This document shows positions 1 through 13,742 of a stretch of DNA of 64,000 nucleotides, in pieces (positions within the stretch are counted from its first letter, which is position 1; every line of letters starts with the position of its first letter). Position numbers and translations under genes: made by a program. The stretch spans positions 4,445,501 through 4,509,500 of the forward strand of contig NC_054750.1 of NCBI RefSeq assembly GCF_018143015.1. The letters run 5' to 3'. Under the pieces are notes generated by a model that was not told the origin of the DNA, ran no database searches, and was given only the letters and a program-made list of their open reading frames with translations. This DNA comes from Lytechinus variegatus (lineage: Eukaryota > Echinodermata > Echinoidea > Temnopleuroida > Toxopneustidae).

Positions 1-52
1 CGATGGTATGGCTCAATCTAAACATAGACTGATTTCATTCTTGATGTTTCAG

Positions 53-539
53 ACATCTGCCAGAAATTGAAATCAATCTCGAAGACATCACGTACGTTCC
101 CAACATCGTTGCGAACTTGACTTTCGACCAATCAACGTCTAGAACGCGCAAAATCTCTTCATCTTCGACCCAAACTGGACTTGTACACCAGCCGTTTTAC
201 CAGAACGTTCAGACACGGAGTATGAAATTGGTTTTGGAAGATGTATACGCGAACAAATTCGACGCGAGGAAGCTGCTTGGATGCCGGCTGAGTCTTGGGA
301 GGAGGCGGCCGTGGCAAGGAAAGGCTTTGGTGAAAATGATTCTGGAGACATACATTGCGTCAAGGGTGGTGTGTCTGGTGCAGTATTCTACGACCTTTCC
401 TGGGCATGCGCACAAGGTTCCCGAGGAATGGAAACGGAAAGTCGAGATCCAACACTGTCCAATCGCGTTCCGATACGCTCTTCTAAAGCGAGACAGAGAT
501 GGAATTATTGATGACGTCACGAAACCAAGCACAGAATAA
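53..539 (+). CDS. 3'-terminal exon of an unrecognised gene (partial)
   Basis: A frame stays open from a plausible acceptor (tttcag ending at 52) to the stop ending at 539, about 161 codons. The exon starts with the last base of a split codon. The encoded tail is polar and basic, with no signal sequence, membrane segment or domain I recognise. It begins HLPEIEINLEDI and ends near RDRDGIIDDVTKPSTE. Upstream exons lie outside the window. AATAAA at 792-797 and 901-906 could serve its transcript. Two overlapping frames are also open here (281-511 plus, 209-532 minus), so the frame choice rests on the acceptor and on the longest span. The assignment is moderate at best. Confidence 0.42.
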
Positions 540-1004
540 TGAACTACGTCGACTCGAAAAAAAAAAGATACTGTCGGAATCTAATTCTGATATTGCCAGT
601 GTCGTTATAAGGCAGGTAATTTTTAAGGACCCGGGCTCTATAAGGGTTAAATGTATTATAAAAAACATGAAGACATGACATTTCGGGAGATAAAAAGCGC
701 ACAAAAGCGTATACACATATACACTCGCATCATTAAGCCATTGGTTTTGACACTATTACAAAATATTCTCCATTTCATGATCATTCTAAGTAATAAAATT
801 CATTTGAAATATATATTTGAATACAAAAAATATAGGCCTTGCCCAGTGAAATACGAGTGAATTATTTGTTTTCATGTGGAATGGCAGAGTTATTTTGAGG
901 AATAAATTATTGGTAAGGATCAAATAGTAGACCTTTAGACATTTTCTATAGATTCCGAACACTATCAAAACAAATTGTACGTTGTGTGCTGTGCTGCCCC
1001 GTAT
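540..1004. other. AT-rich downstream sequence, no gene seen
   Basis: Likely 3' UTR or intergenic DNA after the first exon, with AATAAA at 792 and 901. I see no coding or RNA signal. Confidence 0.5.
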
Positions 1005-2652
1005 GCGCGTTTCCGTTTTACACCCTGGCGAAGGCATTTTCCGGAAAAGTAGCCAAAAAGCGACTAGTGAAGAGTCTACGTTTGTTTACATTATCAGCTG
1101 GGCGCGCGATCCAAAGTCCGCACCGAAGTTATCCGCAGAACATACCGTACTTGCAAATGCAACTGAGCTTATACTTTCCAGGTTCAATACGAATATTTGC
1201 CTTGATCATTTGCCTTGCCGCCGGCCTTGTCGATTTGACGATGTCTGTCTTTCTCTCTATCTGTCTATATATCTATCTCTCAAATTCTATCTCTATCTAT
1301 CTATGTAACTGCAGTATCTATATATCTAATTATCTTCTCTGTCTCTCTCATTCTTTATCTAACATCTATCTATCTCAAATTCTCTATCTCTCTTTATCTA
1401 TCTATCCATCTGTCTGTCTTTCTCTATTTCTTTTTCTCTACCTACCTATGTAACTACAGTATCTATCTGTTAATTTGTCGCTCTTCTCTCTCATTCTTGA
1501 TCTATCTGACATCTATCTCTCAAATTCTCTATCTATCTCTCTATCCATCTATCTATCCATCTGTCTGTCTTTCTCTATTTCTCTCTATCTATTTATCTAT
1601 TTTTAACTAGATTATCTATCTATCTGTTAATTTGTTAATAACCTTCTCTGTCTCTCTCATTCTTTAATTATCTATTTAATATATCTCTCTCTATCTATCT
1701 ATCTATCTATCCATCTGTCTGTCTTTCTCTTATTCTCTCTATCTATTTATCTATCTATTTTTTAACTTATCTATCTGTTAATTTGTTAATATTCTTTGTC
1801 TCTCTCCCTCTTTATCTATCTAACATCTATCTATCTCTCATCTATCTATCTCTATCTAGGCATCTGTCTGTCTTTCTCTATTTCTCTCTATCTATATATC
1901 TATCTGTTAATTTGTCTATCTTCTATGTCTCTCTCATTCTTTATCTTTCTATCTATCTAACATCTATCTATCTGTCTCTCAAATTCTCTATCTCTCTCCC
2001 TCTCTATAGCATCTGTCTTTTTTCTCTCTTTCTCTTTGTCCGTCCATATCTATAACATCTCTCCCTCTATCTATCCTTCTCTCTCTCTTTCTCTCTCTCC
2101 CCCTCTCCATATCGACCTCTCTCTCTCTCCCCCTAGCTCTCTCTATTTATCTATCTATCCATCCATCTCTCCCTCTTTCTCTCTCTTTCTATCTATCTAT
2201 CCACCCCTCTCTCTCCCTATATTCTATCTATCTATCTATCTATCATCTATCTGTCTATATCTATTTATCAGTCTTCTATATCTATCTTTCGGCAGCCTCG
2301 AAGTGTATCAATCCATCAAACTTCAATTTTTCTTTCCATTATAAGTATCTGTTTATTTTGATTTTGTCTGTCATTCTATTCATTTAGTTAATAATTTATT
2401 TTTAGAAAAAAAACTATCATAAACAACGCGACTGCAAAAGCATGATGTTCGGATTTCACTCCTGACTGCCGCTCTCTCTGTACATGAAGTGCCGAGGAAC
2501 TCTGATCAGTAACTGTGCAAACTGCATGCGGTGGTGGACTCGCCTGTGTCGCACGCTGCATGCAACCAGCGACGTGTGTAGACTCTTCACTAGTCGCTTT
2601 TTGGCTACTTTTCCGGAAAATGCCTTCGCCAGGGTGTAAAACGGAAACGCGC
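1005..2652. repeat. 75-bp inverted repeat flanking a CT-rich microsatellite
   Basis: Bases 1005-1079 recur almost exactly in reverse complement at 2578-2652. Between them lies about 1.1 kb of imperfect CTAT/CTGT/CTCT repeat. The pair looks like the ends of a fold-back or MITE-like element whose centre was filled by microsatellite. No transposase frame is present. Open frames inside are low-complexity artefacts. Confidence 0.75.
1219..2290. repeat. CTAT/CTGT microsatellite
   Basis: About 1.07 kb of pyrimidine-rich tetranucleotide repeat on the plus strand, broken by CTCT runs and by partly repeated higher-order blocks (for example a block near AACATCTATCTATCT). Confidence 0.9.
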
Positions 2653-2659
2653 GCCCCGC

Positions 2660-3140
2660 GCACATTCGTAATTCCGAAGCTTCGTTATTCCGAAGGTTCG
2701 GATATTCTGAAGGTTCGTTAATCCGAAAGGGAAATAAGGTTCGTTGTTCCCAAGGTTCGGCAATCCGAAAACGAAATATGGTTCGTTGTTCCCAAGGTTC
2801 GACAATCCGAAACGAAATGAGGTTCGTTGTTCCGAAGGTTCGTTTATCCGAAAACGAAATGAGGTCCGTTGTCCATTTCGTTTTCGGACTAACGAACCTT
2901 CGGAATTACGAACCTCCTTTCGTTTTCGGATTAACAAACCTTCGAAATTACGAACCTCATTTCGTTTTCGGACAAACGAACCTTCCGGAATTACGACTCT
3001 CATTTCCTTTTTGGATTAACGAACCTTCGGAATTACGCCACAAATGTTCGGATTAACGAACCCTTTTTCGTTTTCGGATTAACGAACATCGAGGTATAGG
3101 CAATTTACGTGTTTCGGAATTACGAACCTTCGGAATTCCA
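2660..3140. repeat. palindromic satellite with a TTCCGAAGGTTCG core
   Basis: Short tandem units containing GGTTCGTTNTTCCGAA run in one orientation to about 2870. They then continue in the opposite orientation (ACGAACCTTCGGAATTACG) to about 3140, so the array can fold on itself. A one-unit relic of the same satellite lies at about 50139-50190. Confidence 0.85.
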
Positions 3141-4457
3141 AAGTGGAACCGTGCTGCCCAAGATAAACTGAATATATGTTATCACCGTTTCCATTTTAAT
3201 GTAAGCCTATGAAGCTGGGCCCTTATTTGGCCATTGGTAATCATAAGAATCTCAATCAGCATGTATAAGATATAAAATTTATTTCACCACTTATTACAAT
3301 GATAGAAATGGGAAAATGCATTATCCTATTTTTATAAAGAATCTCGTATTTCGATTGAATTCAAACGAAAAAAAATGCATCGGGCAAATGAAAACGATTA
3401 CTATGTTGGTAAAATAAAAGACAGAAAATACAATTTTTAAAACTAATCAAGGGGCAAACATTTCATTAATAAAATATAATTCTAAGGAAATATGATATGC
3501 TTGAAGAAAAATATCTCTGACTTAAATCCAAAATATGTTTGATCTTGTTGCGTAATTAATAAGGACAAAGTACTTTTCAGTTGTTTGAATAAACTTGGCA
3601 CACTAATACTGAAGTCGTGTTTATTTCTTTTTGAACAGTGAAAATTATTAGGCCATCACACTTTGTCATAATGAGAATTATGTCATCTGCAATATAATCA
3701 CTGTACTTTACCGTTGCAAAATAATATACAAGATTCCTAGCACCGACCATGAGAGTATATGCACGGAAGCAAACTGCAATGATAATTATTGAATAATATC
3801 TATAGAATAATACTAATCCTGGTATAAATATGGTGGGATAAGGATCAAAGCCAATGTTAAAATATCATTTGTCATTATCATAAATTCAGAGTAAATTAAC
3901 TTCAAAGAGTTAAACGAAACTAACGTCCATGAAAGCATCTCGTATTACCAGAAATAAGGAAATCATAAAAGTATGATATAACATTTTCAAGTAATTTTAT
4001 TCTGTTTCAGTATCTTGCTTTCAAAAAAATTTATTTTTTTGTAACGTCTTTTCCTGAAAGTCCCATGGGGTGCACCGTTATAAGTGCATAATAATGAAAG
4101 GTGGTATGCGTGGAATATTGTCGGCACTGGCCCTGCACAGTAATAAAATGTTATGCAACGCTGTTAACTATTATCATGGACCTTCTTAGGTCCATGCTAT
4201 TATGAAACCTAACAGTAATTGATAAACATTTTAAACAACATTGCTTAACTTTTTGAGAATTGAATATTGAAATTAAAACTTTGTTTAAAATCTAAAGAGT
4301 GATTTATATCTTTTAAGCTACTGTAAGATTCATAATCCGAATTATGTAAGTAAATAATGAACAGCGTTATTTTACTGTGTGATTATGGAGGAAATGTATC
4401 CATGACCATGAGGTCTTACAAAATCGTATTGGAACCTAGGCTGAACATACCGGCCGA
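3141..4457. other. intergenic / 3' flank of the receptor gene
   Basis: AT-rich sequence with no gene seen. Minus-strand AATAAA (TTTATT on plus, 3996-4001) is a candidate polyadenylation signal for the receptor gene that ends at 4458. Confidence 0.45.
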
Positions 4458-5083
4458 CTATAAAACAACATATACTGACGCATCAACATTCCCGACAGAT
4501 CCAACAACCGATTCGTAAGAAGGCGCTGCTATCGTTTCTCCGACGTTCGTTGGTGATGTAGAGTTTGTCCCAAAGTTAAATTGCGGATCCAAAGCTTCGC
4601 TGTAAGAGGGAGGCGGGGGCACTGAGGAAATATCCCCATACGCTGGCGGTGACTGGGGATCCGTGCCTCCTGATTGCCCCGAACCCCGCGTGACTGAAGG
4701 TGTTCCTTCTAACGATACCTCTTGTTGGTAGGTTTGAGGATTGTGTTCCGATGGCGCCTCGCCTGTCCCCGTTTCCTCACTACAGGTCACACCCCTGAGA
4801 CATTTGCAGGATACGACGAACAGCAGAGCACGCCCTAAGGCAGAGATACCCCTGGAAATGCACTCAAAGATCCCTGCCACCACATTCCTTACACATGATG
4901 CTATTTCACCAATGCATGTCCCACATTGACAGTTGTTGTCGTTGCTGTTGTTGGACCGCCTTCGTGTACAAAAAAAGACGACGCTGATTCCGATAATAAC
5001 ACCGACGGCGGTAGAAAAGATATTTGTTGATTCATCGTCGTCACCAATGAGAAACTCGGCCCAGTATCTGCCTCCGGACCCAT
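4458..5083 (-). CDS. receptor exon 7 (membrane segment and PPxY tail)
   Basis: Residues 291-498. After the stalk come the membrane segment and TRRR. A cysteine-rich stretch follows (candidate palmitoylation, inferred), then PPAY, PPSY and a related APSY at 477-480. The stop is TAG at 4458-4460. The 895-bp intron between this exon and exon 6 shows only a poly-C run near 5353. Confidence 0.9.
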
Positions 5084-8000
5084 CTAAGGGGATCAAAGAT
5101 TGAGAGGTAATAGACTTATGAGTTTAAATGTTATTTGACAGGGGACTATAGTGATACTGGGGGAATGGGGCAACCGGCACCGCCCTCAGGAGCAGCGGAA
5201 CGGTTTTTTTTTTAACGTTAGGGCTAAGCCGAAGGGGGGGAGGGGCCTCACAATTTGACGGATTGGGGAAATAGTATCAAAGGGAGGGGTATCGACTGTG
5301 AAACTTTTTACCCGTTTTTTAATGCAAACTTCACGTTACATTACGGTCGAATTGCCCCCCCCCCTCCCCCACCCAGGTCCAGCCTCCATCAAAATACACT
5401 CTCTCCTTTTTGCAAGCATGATAAAGCCTACCATTTTCTCTGTTAATATGCTAACTTATTCCTAACTGGTATCACCTTCAATCAACTTTTGATGCCTCAA
5501 ACAAAATATATGCATGCAATACAAGGTTCTAGAATGTATTTTCATCAACAGGTCAATATTTCATTTCATTTATTGGTTTCTGCAACACTTTTTCATGAAC
5601 ACATAAACAATGAAAATACAATAATAATATACTTATAACTGACAAGCAAAGCATTGAACATAATTGCATTTTATATCGATTGTTAGAAGGTTGCAGGGGT
5701 TACCACTATAAGCTAAGCTTGACTGCGTGGCAGCCCCACAATTTTTTTTATACATAATCTAGTTCATTAAAAGGAAGAACATTCAAAAGGAAACAGTGAT
5801 GAAGTGGCTAGATGTTAAGAACATATACCTAACTAGGCCTATTGTGTTCAAATCAATTGTAAAGGGAAGAAAGACCAAATTTCCGTCCATGTGATATTTT
5901 TTTTTAAAACCATGTTTGATAACAGTTTCATTCTTTTTTTCAAATAAATCATTGATTTGAATAAGAAAAATATCATACCCTTCGTTTTCTTGCAGATGAA
6001 CTTTAAATGGTGGTCGCAGTTTGCAAGTTGCCACCGTCCATTTCCACTTAAGTCAATTGCTGAACAACCCGAGGTTTCTCCGGACGTATTATCAAAGCTG
6101 AGGAAGGAAACGGAGGAGGAAAGGGTCAATTGTTTAAAACCAAAATCCTTTGAAAAATCGTTCTCAGCGAGCGAGACTCGAACATGCGTCAATGAACTCC
6201 GGCAATGAACTTAACTGTAGGATTTGCTTATACCTCTGTCACATTTGCTCTACGGCGAGTCGAAAAAAAAATTAGTTTTATTCTTTCATTCAAACCACCT
6301 AGATCTGATGTAGCTGGTACAAAAAAATGTTATAACGGCTGGTTTTCTCTCTCGCCGTACGGCTGCCGTAGAGCAAATTTGACCGAGGTATTACTTGAGC
6401 AACACCGACCGAACTGATAGATGGGTCGGAAATTATACGCTATAAACTAAAAATTTCATGTCGCCATGAATATTCACAAGGCGTACGTAGTCTGTCTATA
6501 CAGTAAAAAGAAAACTGAAAAGAGCATGTTGTTTAAGCATGTCACACTAACAACAAGTTCTTATGAAAAGGGGTGAAAATGATATCTTTGGGAAATGCTG
6601 GCAAGACCTTTGTTGTCGTATAAAAGAAATCATTGATTAAAGCAATTTCATTTCTGTAGAGAAAATCCTTCCCTATATTTGCCAGAAAAAAATAACCAAC
6701 AACTTTAAACACAGTAAATAATCAAGTCCCCCCCCCTCGGGAAACGATTAACTATTTACCGTAAAGTTGTTTGTTATTTTTTTAAGGAAAAAATAATGTA
6801 CGACTCGTATAATGCCCATTCGCCGTTACCGTTAAGATATTTGAATGATCTAGTAAGAATTTTACTCACTTGTAAAACGAGGGACTCGAACCATCTAGCC
6901 ATTGCCAATCTTTGTTCAAACCCAACCATACGAGTGATGCTGTCTCGTTTTGAAAAGAATCTGGAAAGAGAGGAAGTCCACTTAAACTTAATTTTGTCCA
7001 TTTTGTTTCTCTCAAAGGAGACAAAGGAGACATTATAGCGAGTATTCGCACCGCCGCGTAGAACGCTCTCAAGAATATAGAAAATATATTGTCAAATGCC
7101 CTTCATGTTAATGAGCAACCTCCAAGAAGTCTTTGTCGGAAAATGTTGAGTCAAAACAGCAGTACCGCCCTGAGCAATTTGTCGTCAACTCCAACACTCA
7201 GGACGAACTGCTGTTCCAATATACCAACTTTCGACAAAGACCTTCCATCTGTTCACTACAATTTGAATGATATTTTCAATACATTTACTGTGTTCTATTA
7301 TTCGGTGCGATTCAAACGCGCGATTTTTAAAGCGGAAAAGTTAATTAAATCTACATTAAACAATAAGCATGGTAAGAAACAACATAATTGAGATTCAAAT
7401 AGATAAGTACATAATCACTTTTCCCTAGCCAGATTTCCAAGTGAGAACTGATGTGAAAGGTGGGTACCTGTATGAACGATAACATTTTATGAACAGTTTG
7501 TTATTATACTGTATATTGTCCCAATATATACCTTGTCTGTTGTTAGGCATTTATTGGTGGATTCAATCCCTTAAAATCTGAGGACGATAAGGGGGCCCAG
7601 AGAACCTTTTCCTTTACAGATCCTCCATTACCTTTCCACACCGCTATTTTATAGTACAACGGATGGCATCCATTAAAAAGTATACAAACTAGCTGCCTTA
7701 AAGGAGAATGAAACCTTTGGAACAAGTGGGCTTGTGTGGAAAGAGAAAAATGGAAGAATAAGATCAAAGAAAGTTTGAGAAAAATCAGACAAATAATGAG
7801 AAAGTTATGAGCATTTGAATATTGCAATCACTAATGCCATGGAGGTCCTCCCATTGGCAATGTGACAAAGATGTGTGACGTCACATTTGAACTACTTTCC
7901 CTGTCGGGGACTATACCCATAAAATGTCCCTTTTTTGCTCATTCTTATGGTGATACAAACTCTTTATCCATAATGTATTCTTTAAAAATCTGTATTACAT

Positions 8001-11000
8001 GCCCTCCTATAGAAAGAATACATGATCTAGTGATAGATGTGATAAAAGAGGCATGTTAAGGGAAATATATATAGAAAAGTAATGGAAAAGTTTTTCACAT
8101 GCATGTGACATCACACATCTTTGGCGCATTGTCAACTGGAGGAACAACATTATAATAATGATCTAAACTTCTTCAAATGCTCATAACTTTCTTATTATTT
8201 ATTCAATTTTTCTCAAACTTTTATTGATCTGTTTCTTTGATTTTTTCTGTTTTAACGTGGGCGCTCTTGTTTCAAAGGTTTCATTTTCCTTTAATAACCC
8301 CTGCCACCTAAAGACCCCAACTCATATCTGACCAGGTTCAATACCTATGATAACACACCTGGGGTCCATTGCAGAAAGAGTTGCGGTTAAACGCAAGTCA
8401 AAAAATCAATTGCAAGTCCCAACTGCGCGCTGTTGATTGGTTGAAAATCAAGTTGCGCATGACTTTTAGAGTTGCGTTTGATTGCAACTCTTTCTGCAAC
8501 GGGCCCCAGTTCAGTACTCACTACATTCATATTATGTTACATAATAGCAAAACATGTACTTTATATTTACTCTTAAAAACATTTTTTTCTTTATACACAA
8601 GTGAAATCACTTGCATAATTATTCTTTTATCTCAAAAAGCATATTCTAAAACCTGCTTTAAAACCTGCTATTTAACACATAGTCAATGTTTTGACAATGA
8701 TAATATTTAAGTATTACCTCATGCCTATAAGCAATGAAATCATTACGGTTATCTTACCCACAATAAAATCGTTTTCGTCATTATCGACGACAGAGGAGAG
8801 GAATCCACCATCGAATCCACAGCGTAATATTGCTTGTTGCCATGGTAACGGATCGTATAATTTATAGCAGTAGCTGGACCTTTCAATCCAGCCGGGAGGA
8901 CAGTATTTCGAATCTGGAGATAGGATTAAAGTAAAACAGCATCGTTAAAATAAAATTAGGATATCAATAATAACCATTTTGTAATTCTGAAAATAAAGTA
9001 ATAAAAAGTTTAGGAAGATATTAACTACCGAATCTGGAATTTTGGAAATTATATGATTAATTTCTTTTTTTTTTTTATTTCAATGAATACATTTAAATCA
9101 GTGGTAAAACAAAATATCATAACTTGAGTTTTCTCATATAATCCAAGAGTCCACGTCAAAATGTCGACGTTGCGAAGATTTCCAGCAGATTTACTGTTCC
9201 TTTTTCAGTAAAATACATTAGATCACTATAAGGAGCCTTTAAAGTACCATCGACTGAACGACTTGGCGAGATACTTTATCTTGCAAATAACCTTATTATG
9301 TCGACATGGCGAGATACGCTATAAATATTTATATGTCCACATGGCGAGATACATTATCTCGCCAAGTCAACTTATAAAAGGCTAAATGTCGACATGGCGA
9401 GATATCTTATCTTGCCAAGTTTACTTATAAAAAGTTATATGTCAACATGGCGAGATATTTTATCTTGCCAAGTCGAATTATGAAAAGTTATATGTCAACT
9501 TGGAGAGATATTTGGACACTTGCCGGGCCTTGGAGCACTTCATATCTTGCCATATCGACATATAATGTCTTATAAATCGACTTGGCAAGATAAAATTTCT
9601 CGCAATGTTGACATATAACGTTTTATAAGTCACTTGGCAAGATAACGTATCTCACCATGTCGACATAACTTTTTATAAGTCGACTTGGCGAGATAAAGTA
9701 TCTCGCCAAGCCGTCAAGTTTATGGCACTTTAAAGGCTCCGTAGGGTTAGGGTTATAGCCCAGTCATTTTAGCCCAAATTTTAACCAAACTTGGAACAAA
9801 TTGCAACAGAATTTTTTCTATCACAATGCATTTCTGTGAGGTCTCTAGTACAACATACTAAAAGTCCCAAACTTTCCGAATAGGGGAAAGGGATCTAATT
9901 TGCAAAAATCCAAGATGGCTGCCAAATTTAATTGATATGCCTTATCCTTAATATTTTTTGTACAGATAATGGAAAAATCTTGAAATGAATACGCAATTCA
10001 CTATTATTAAGATGTCATAAATCGATTGCAATCGTTTCCGGGACTGCCCGATTCATATTTTTTGAAAAATGTGAGAAATTATGTCAAAATTTCCATGTTT
10101 TCGGTCAAAAAAATTGCATGTGCGTTGATATCTTTCTGTTTTATCATTAGCATCAACAACTAATACAAAATATCAGCATTCAACAAGAAAGGGGATATAT
10201 CAACGAGAAAATTGATATGCTTCATAACAGTATTAATGTTTTAACTTGCTTAGATTAAGCGCAAATACATCCGAATGTATTATGCGATATTGCGACAAAG
10301 TGACACCAAAAACAAACCTCCGTGTCCCAGTCTATCTTTTATATCGACTACAACGCGATCGCTGGCATGCCTTTGAAGATAGTACAATATATTAAATCGT
10401 CTAGCCTCTCCTTTGTTGGTGTGACTAACACGCGTAAATACAATGACGTATAGCGATACAAAGGTGTATATTACTTAAATTGATGTGTGGACATAGGGCT
10501 TTTTCTGCATATTAAAGTAACTTTTATGTTAATGAAATCTCTTAGAAAAGTTAGAGGATGCATTGCTCTGTATCCTGCATGCAATTACGTTCAAGAACAT
10601 AACAGCATAGCCCCGCAATAGCTTGTCAAAGTTACCACCCTTATCCGTAGCTCAACTATTAAAAATATCGTGCTCTTTGGAGCCCCCAATGTGACAAAGC
10701 GGTGCTTTGCTACAAAGAAAAACAATTTTATTGTCTTGAAATCACTTGGAGGCAAAAGAGCAGGCTTTTCTCTATCAGTTACATATAAAGAAGTGATGGC
10801 ACAGCAAGTCCTACCCTTTCAGGGGTCTTCCGAAGTCACGAAACCCCTTTTTGTATTTTGCTCAATTCTTGGAAAATTCGCACAATTTTTAGCCCCATTG
10901 AGGCAAAAGGCGTTTCCCCTTTGCAGTAAACCGATTTAATTGTTTTGTAAGCACTTGGGGATGACAAAATAGATTTTCTTTTATCAGATAAATCTGGCAC

Positions 11001-13269
11001 AGCAATTAAAGTCTATTCCCTACCTTTTGCTAAAGTCAATCACCCCTTTTCCATATTTTGCCAATTTATGAAAAAATCTATAAATCCGGAGCCCTCATTG
11101 AGGCAAAAAGATGTTTCTGTTACAGTGTAAGCCACTTTTATTGTTTTAAAACCACTTGGAAACAAAAAAGTAGCATTTCTTCTATGTGCTACGTATAAAG
11201 AAGTGCTGGCACATCAAAGCCTGCATCCTTTAAGGGGCTGCTGAAATCACCCCACCTCTTTTGCGTATTTTGCCCATTTCTTGTAAAACTTTGGAGCCCC
11301 ATTGAGGTAAAAGGCGTTTCCCCCTTTGCCGTAGACCACTTTTATTCTTTGGAACCACCTGGAGATAACAAAATTAGATTTTCCTCCATCAGCTACATAC
11401 AAAGAAGTGCTGGCACAGCAAACCCAACCTCTCAGGGGTTTGCCAAACTCATCCATCCCTTTTCCATATTTTGCCTATTTATGGAATAATCTATCGATTC
11501 GGAGCCCTCATTGATGCAAAAAAAATTGTATATATATGTATATATAGCAAACCACTTTCATTGTTTCGTAACCACTTGGAGATAAAATCCTTTATCAGCT
11601 ACATATAAAGAAGTGCTGGCTCAGCAAAGCCTACCCCTCAGAGGTTCCCTAAGTCTCCCCACCATTTTTGCCTATTTTCCCCTCCTTATTTTATTTATAA
11701 TTTATGGGAAAATCTGCCAATTTGGAGCCCCTATTGGGGCAAAACGTTGTTTCTGCTCTATAGCAAATTTCTTTCATTGTTTTGTAACCACTTGGAGATA
11801 AAAAAAAGTAGATTTTCCTCTATCAACTACAATAAAGAAGTGTTGGCTCAGCAAAGCCTACCCCCCTTAGAGGTTCCGAAGTCTCTCCACCCTTTTGTGC
11901 TTATTTTTCCTCTTTCTTAAAACAAAATTGCAGTGTTTGCCCCCCCCCCCCCTCCCCTATTCAGGCAAAAGGCATTTCTGCTATATGGTCACTTTTATTA
12001 TTTCAAACTTAAAGATGAGTAGGTTTAGTTTATCAGCACATCGACCCTTCCATCTTCAGGGACTCCAAATTGACAGATTTCCCCATAAATTGGCAAAATA
12101 CGGCGCATCGACCCCTTCCCTCTTCAGGGGCTCAAAAGTGACAGATTTTCCCATAAATTTGCAAAATACGGAAAAAGTGTGACTTCGGTATATAGTTTAA
12201 TAGTAGTATGATAGGATGTGGCAGGTCTAATAGCTACATCTTATTTTTCTCTTGAACAAGCAAGCAGTAAATGTCATTATTTTGGTGTGCAATGTCACGT
12301 GACTAGCATATGATAGTTTCCGTGCCTAGACACTTTCATGTTAAACAATTGATAGAGTCCAAACAGAATCGAATTTATGCATTTAATGTTAATGGTAACA
12401 ATGTTCTTGTAGTATAGATTTTTGCTTACTGATATTTATGATATAGCGATAGTTTGAGGAAGTCGATGTTTATAGTATATCGAGGCCGGAATTGATATGA
12501 TTTGTAATCGGGTCTGAGTACATACTATACACTAGCGTCGTCTGCTACGTAAACTTAATGAGCGAATATGGCCAAAATTAACCATTATGTTTATGCAAAT
12601 TAGAACACTTTCCCCTATTCGGATTTTCTGGGACTTTTAGTATGGTCTTCTATGGACATCAAAGAAATGTTCTGCATTGGAATAAATTCTGTTGCAATTT
12701 GTTCCAAGTGAAAAGTTAAAATGACTGGACTATTAGCAGTAGTTAGGGTGCCCAACACCCGATTTTTTAGTAACTACATGTAATGCAATATTCATACCAA
12801 AATGGGTAAAATTCAGAGTATATCCAAATCCTGTTTGTCCATCGCTATCACTTTTAAACTCTCCATATATGTTTGGTCCACTGCTTGTTATCGTGATCGG
12901 GTTCAGCTCAGAGCAAAGGTAGGCGATGATTCTTGCAGATGAATTTGAACCTGAAAAATAAAGGCGATGCTTATTGCTAACAGAATAGCTTCGTATAACG
13001 CCGCAAATAGTCGTTTCAAATTGAAAAGTCCTGCTTCTAATATTTTGATATACCAATCAGAGATCTACAACTATTTTCTTCCCATTAACTCTTCTTTATT
13101 TTCACTCTTTCAAGTCTCTCCCCTTTTCATGTGTACTCCATTCAAAAATCCAAGAGGGAGGTCTTCGGCCCCGCTCCCCCTATAGCATGGTCGTGCAGTT
13201 ACTCTCCACCTCCCCCTCCCCTTCCTACTAGTATATTACTACTATATTGTACTCCTCCTCTTGCTACTT

Positions 13270-13331
<62 letters not shown>

Positions 13332-13332
13332 G

Positions 13333-13423
<91 letters not shown>

Positions 13424-13444
13424 GCTACTACTACTACTACTACA

Positions 13445-13486
<42 letters not shown>

Positions 13487-13551
13487 GATGCTGCTGCTGC
13501 TGGCCTGCTGCTACTACTACTACTATACTACTTCTACTACTACTACTACTT

Positions 13552-13641
<90 letters not shown>

Positions 13642-13690
13642 GCCTGCTGCTACTACTACTACTATACTACTTCTACTACTACTACTACTT

Positions 13691-13742
<52 letters not shown>

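Noticed and set aside
209-532. Minus-strand 107-codon frame and a plus-strand 76-codon frame at 281
   Set aside because: Both overlap the longer plus-strand exon that follows a splice acceptor. Neither shows a known domain.
2036-2344. Leu/Ser-rich open frames
   Set aside because: CT-rich microsatellite.
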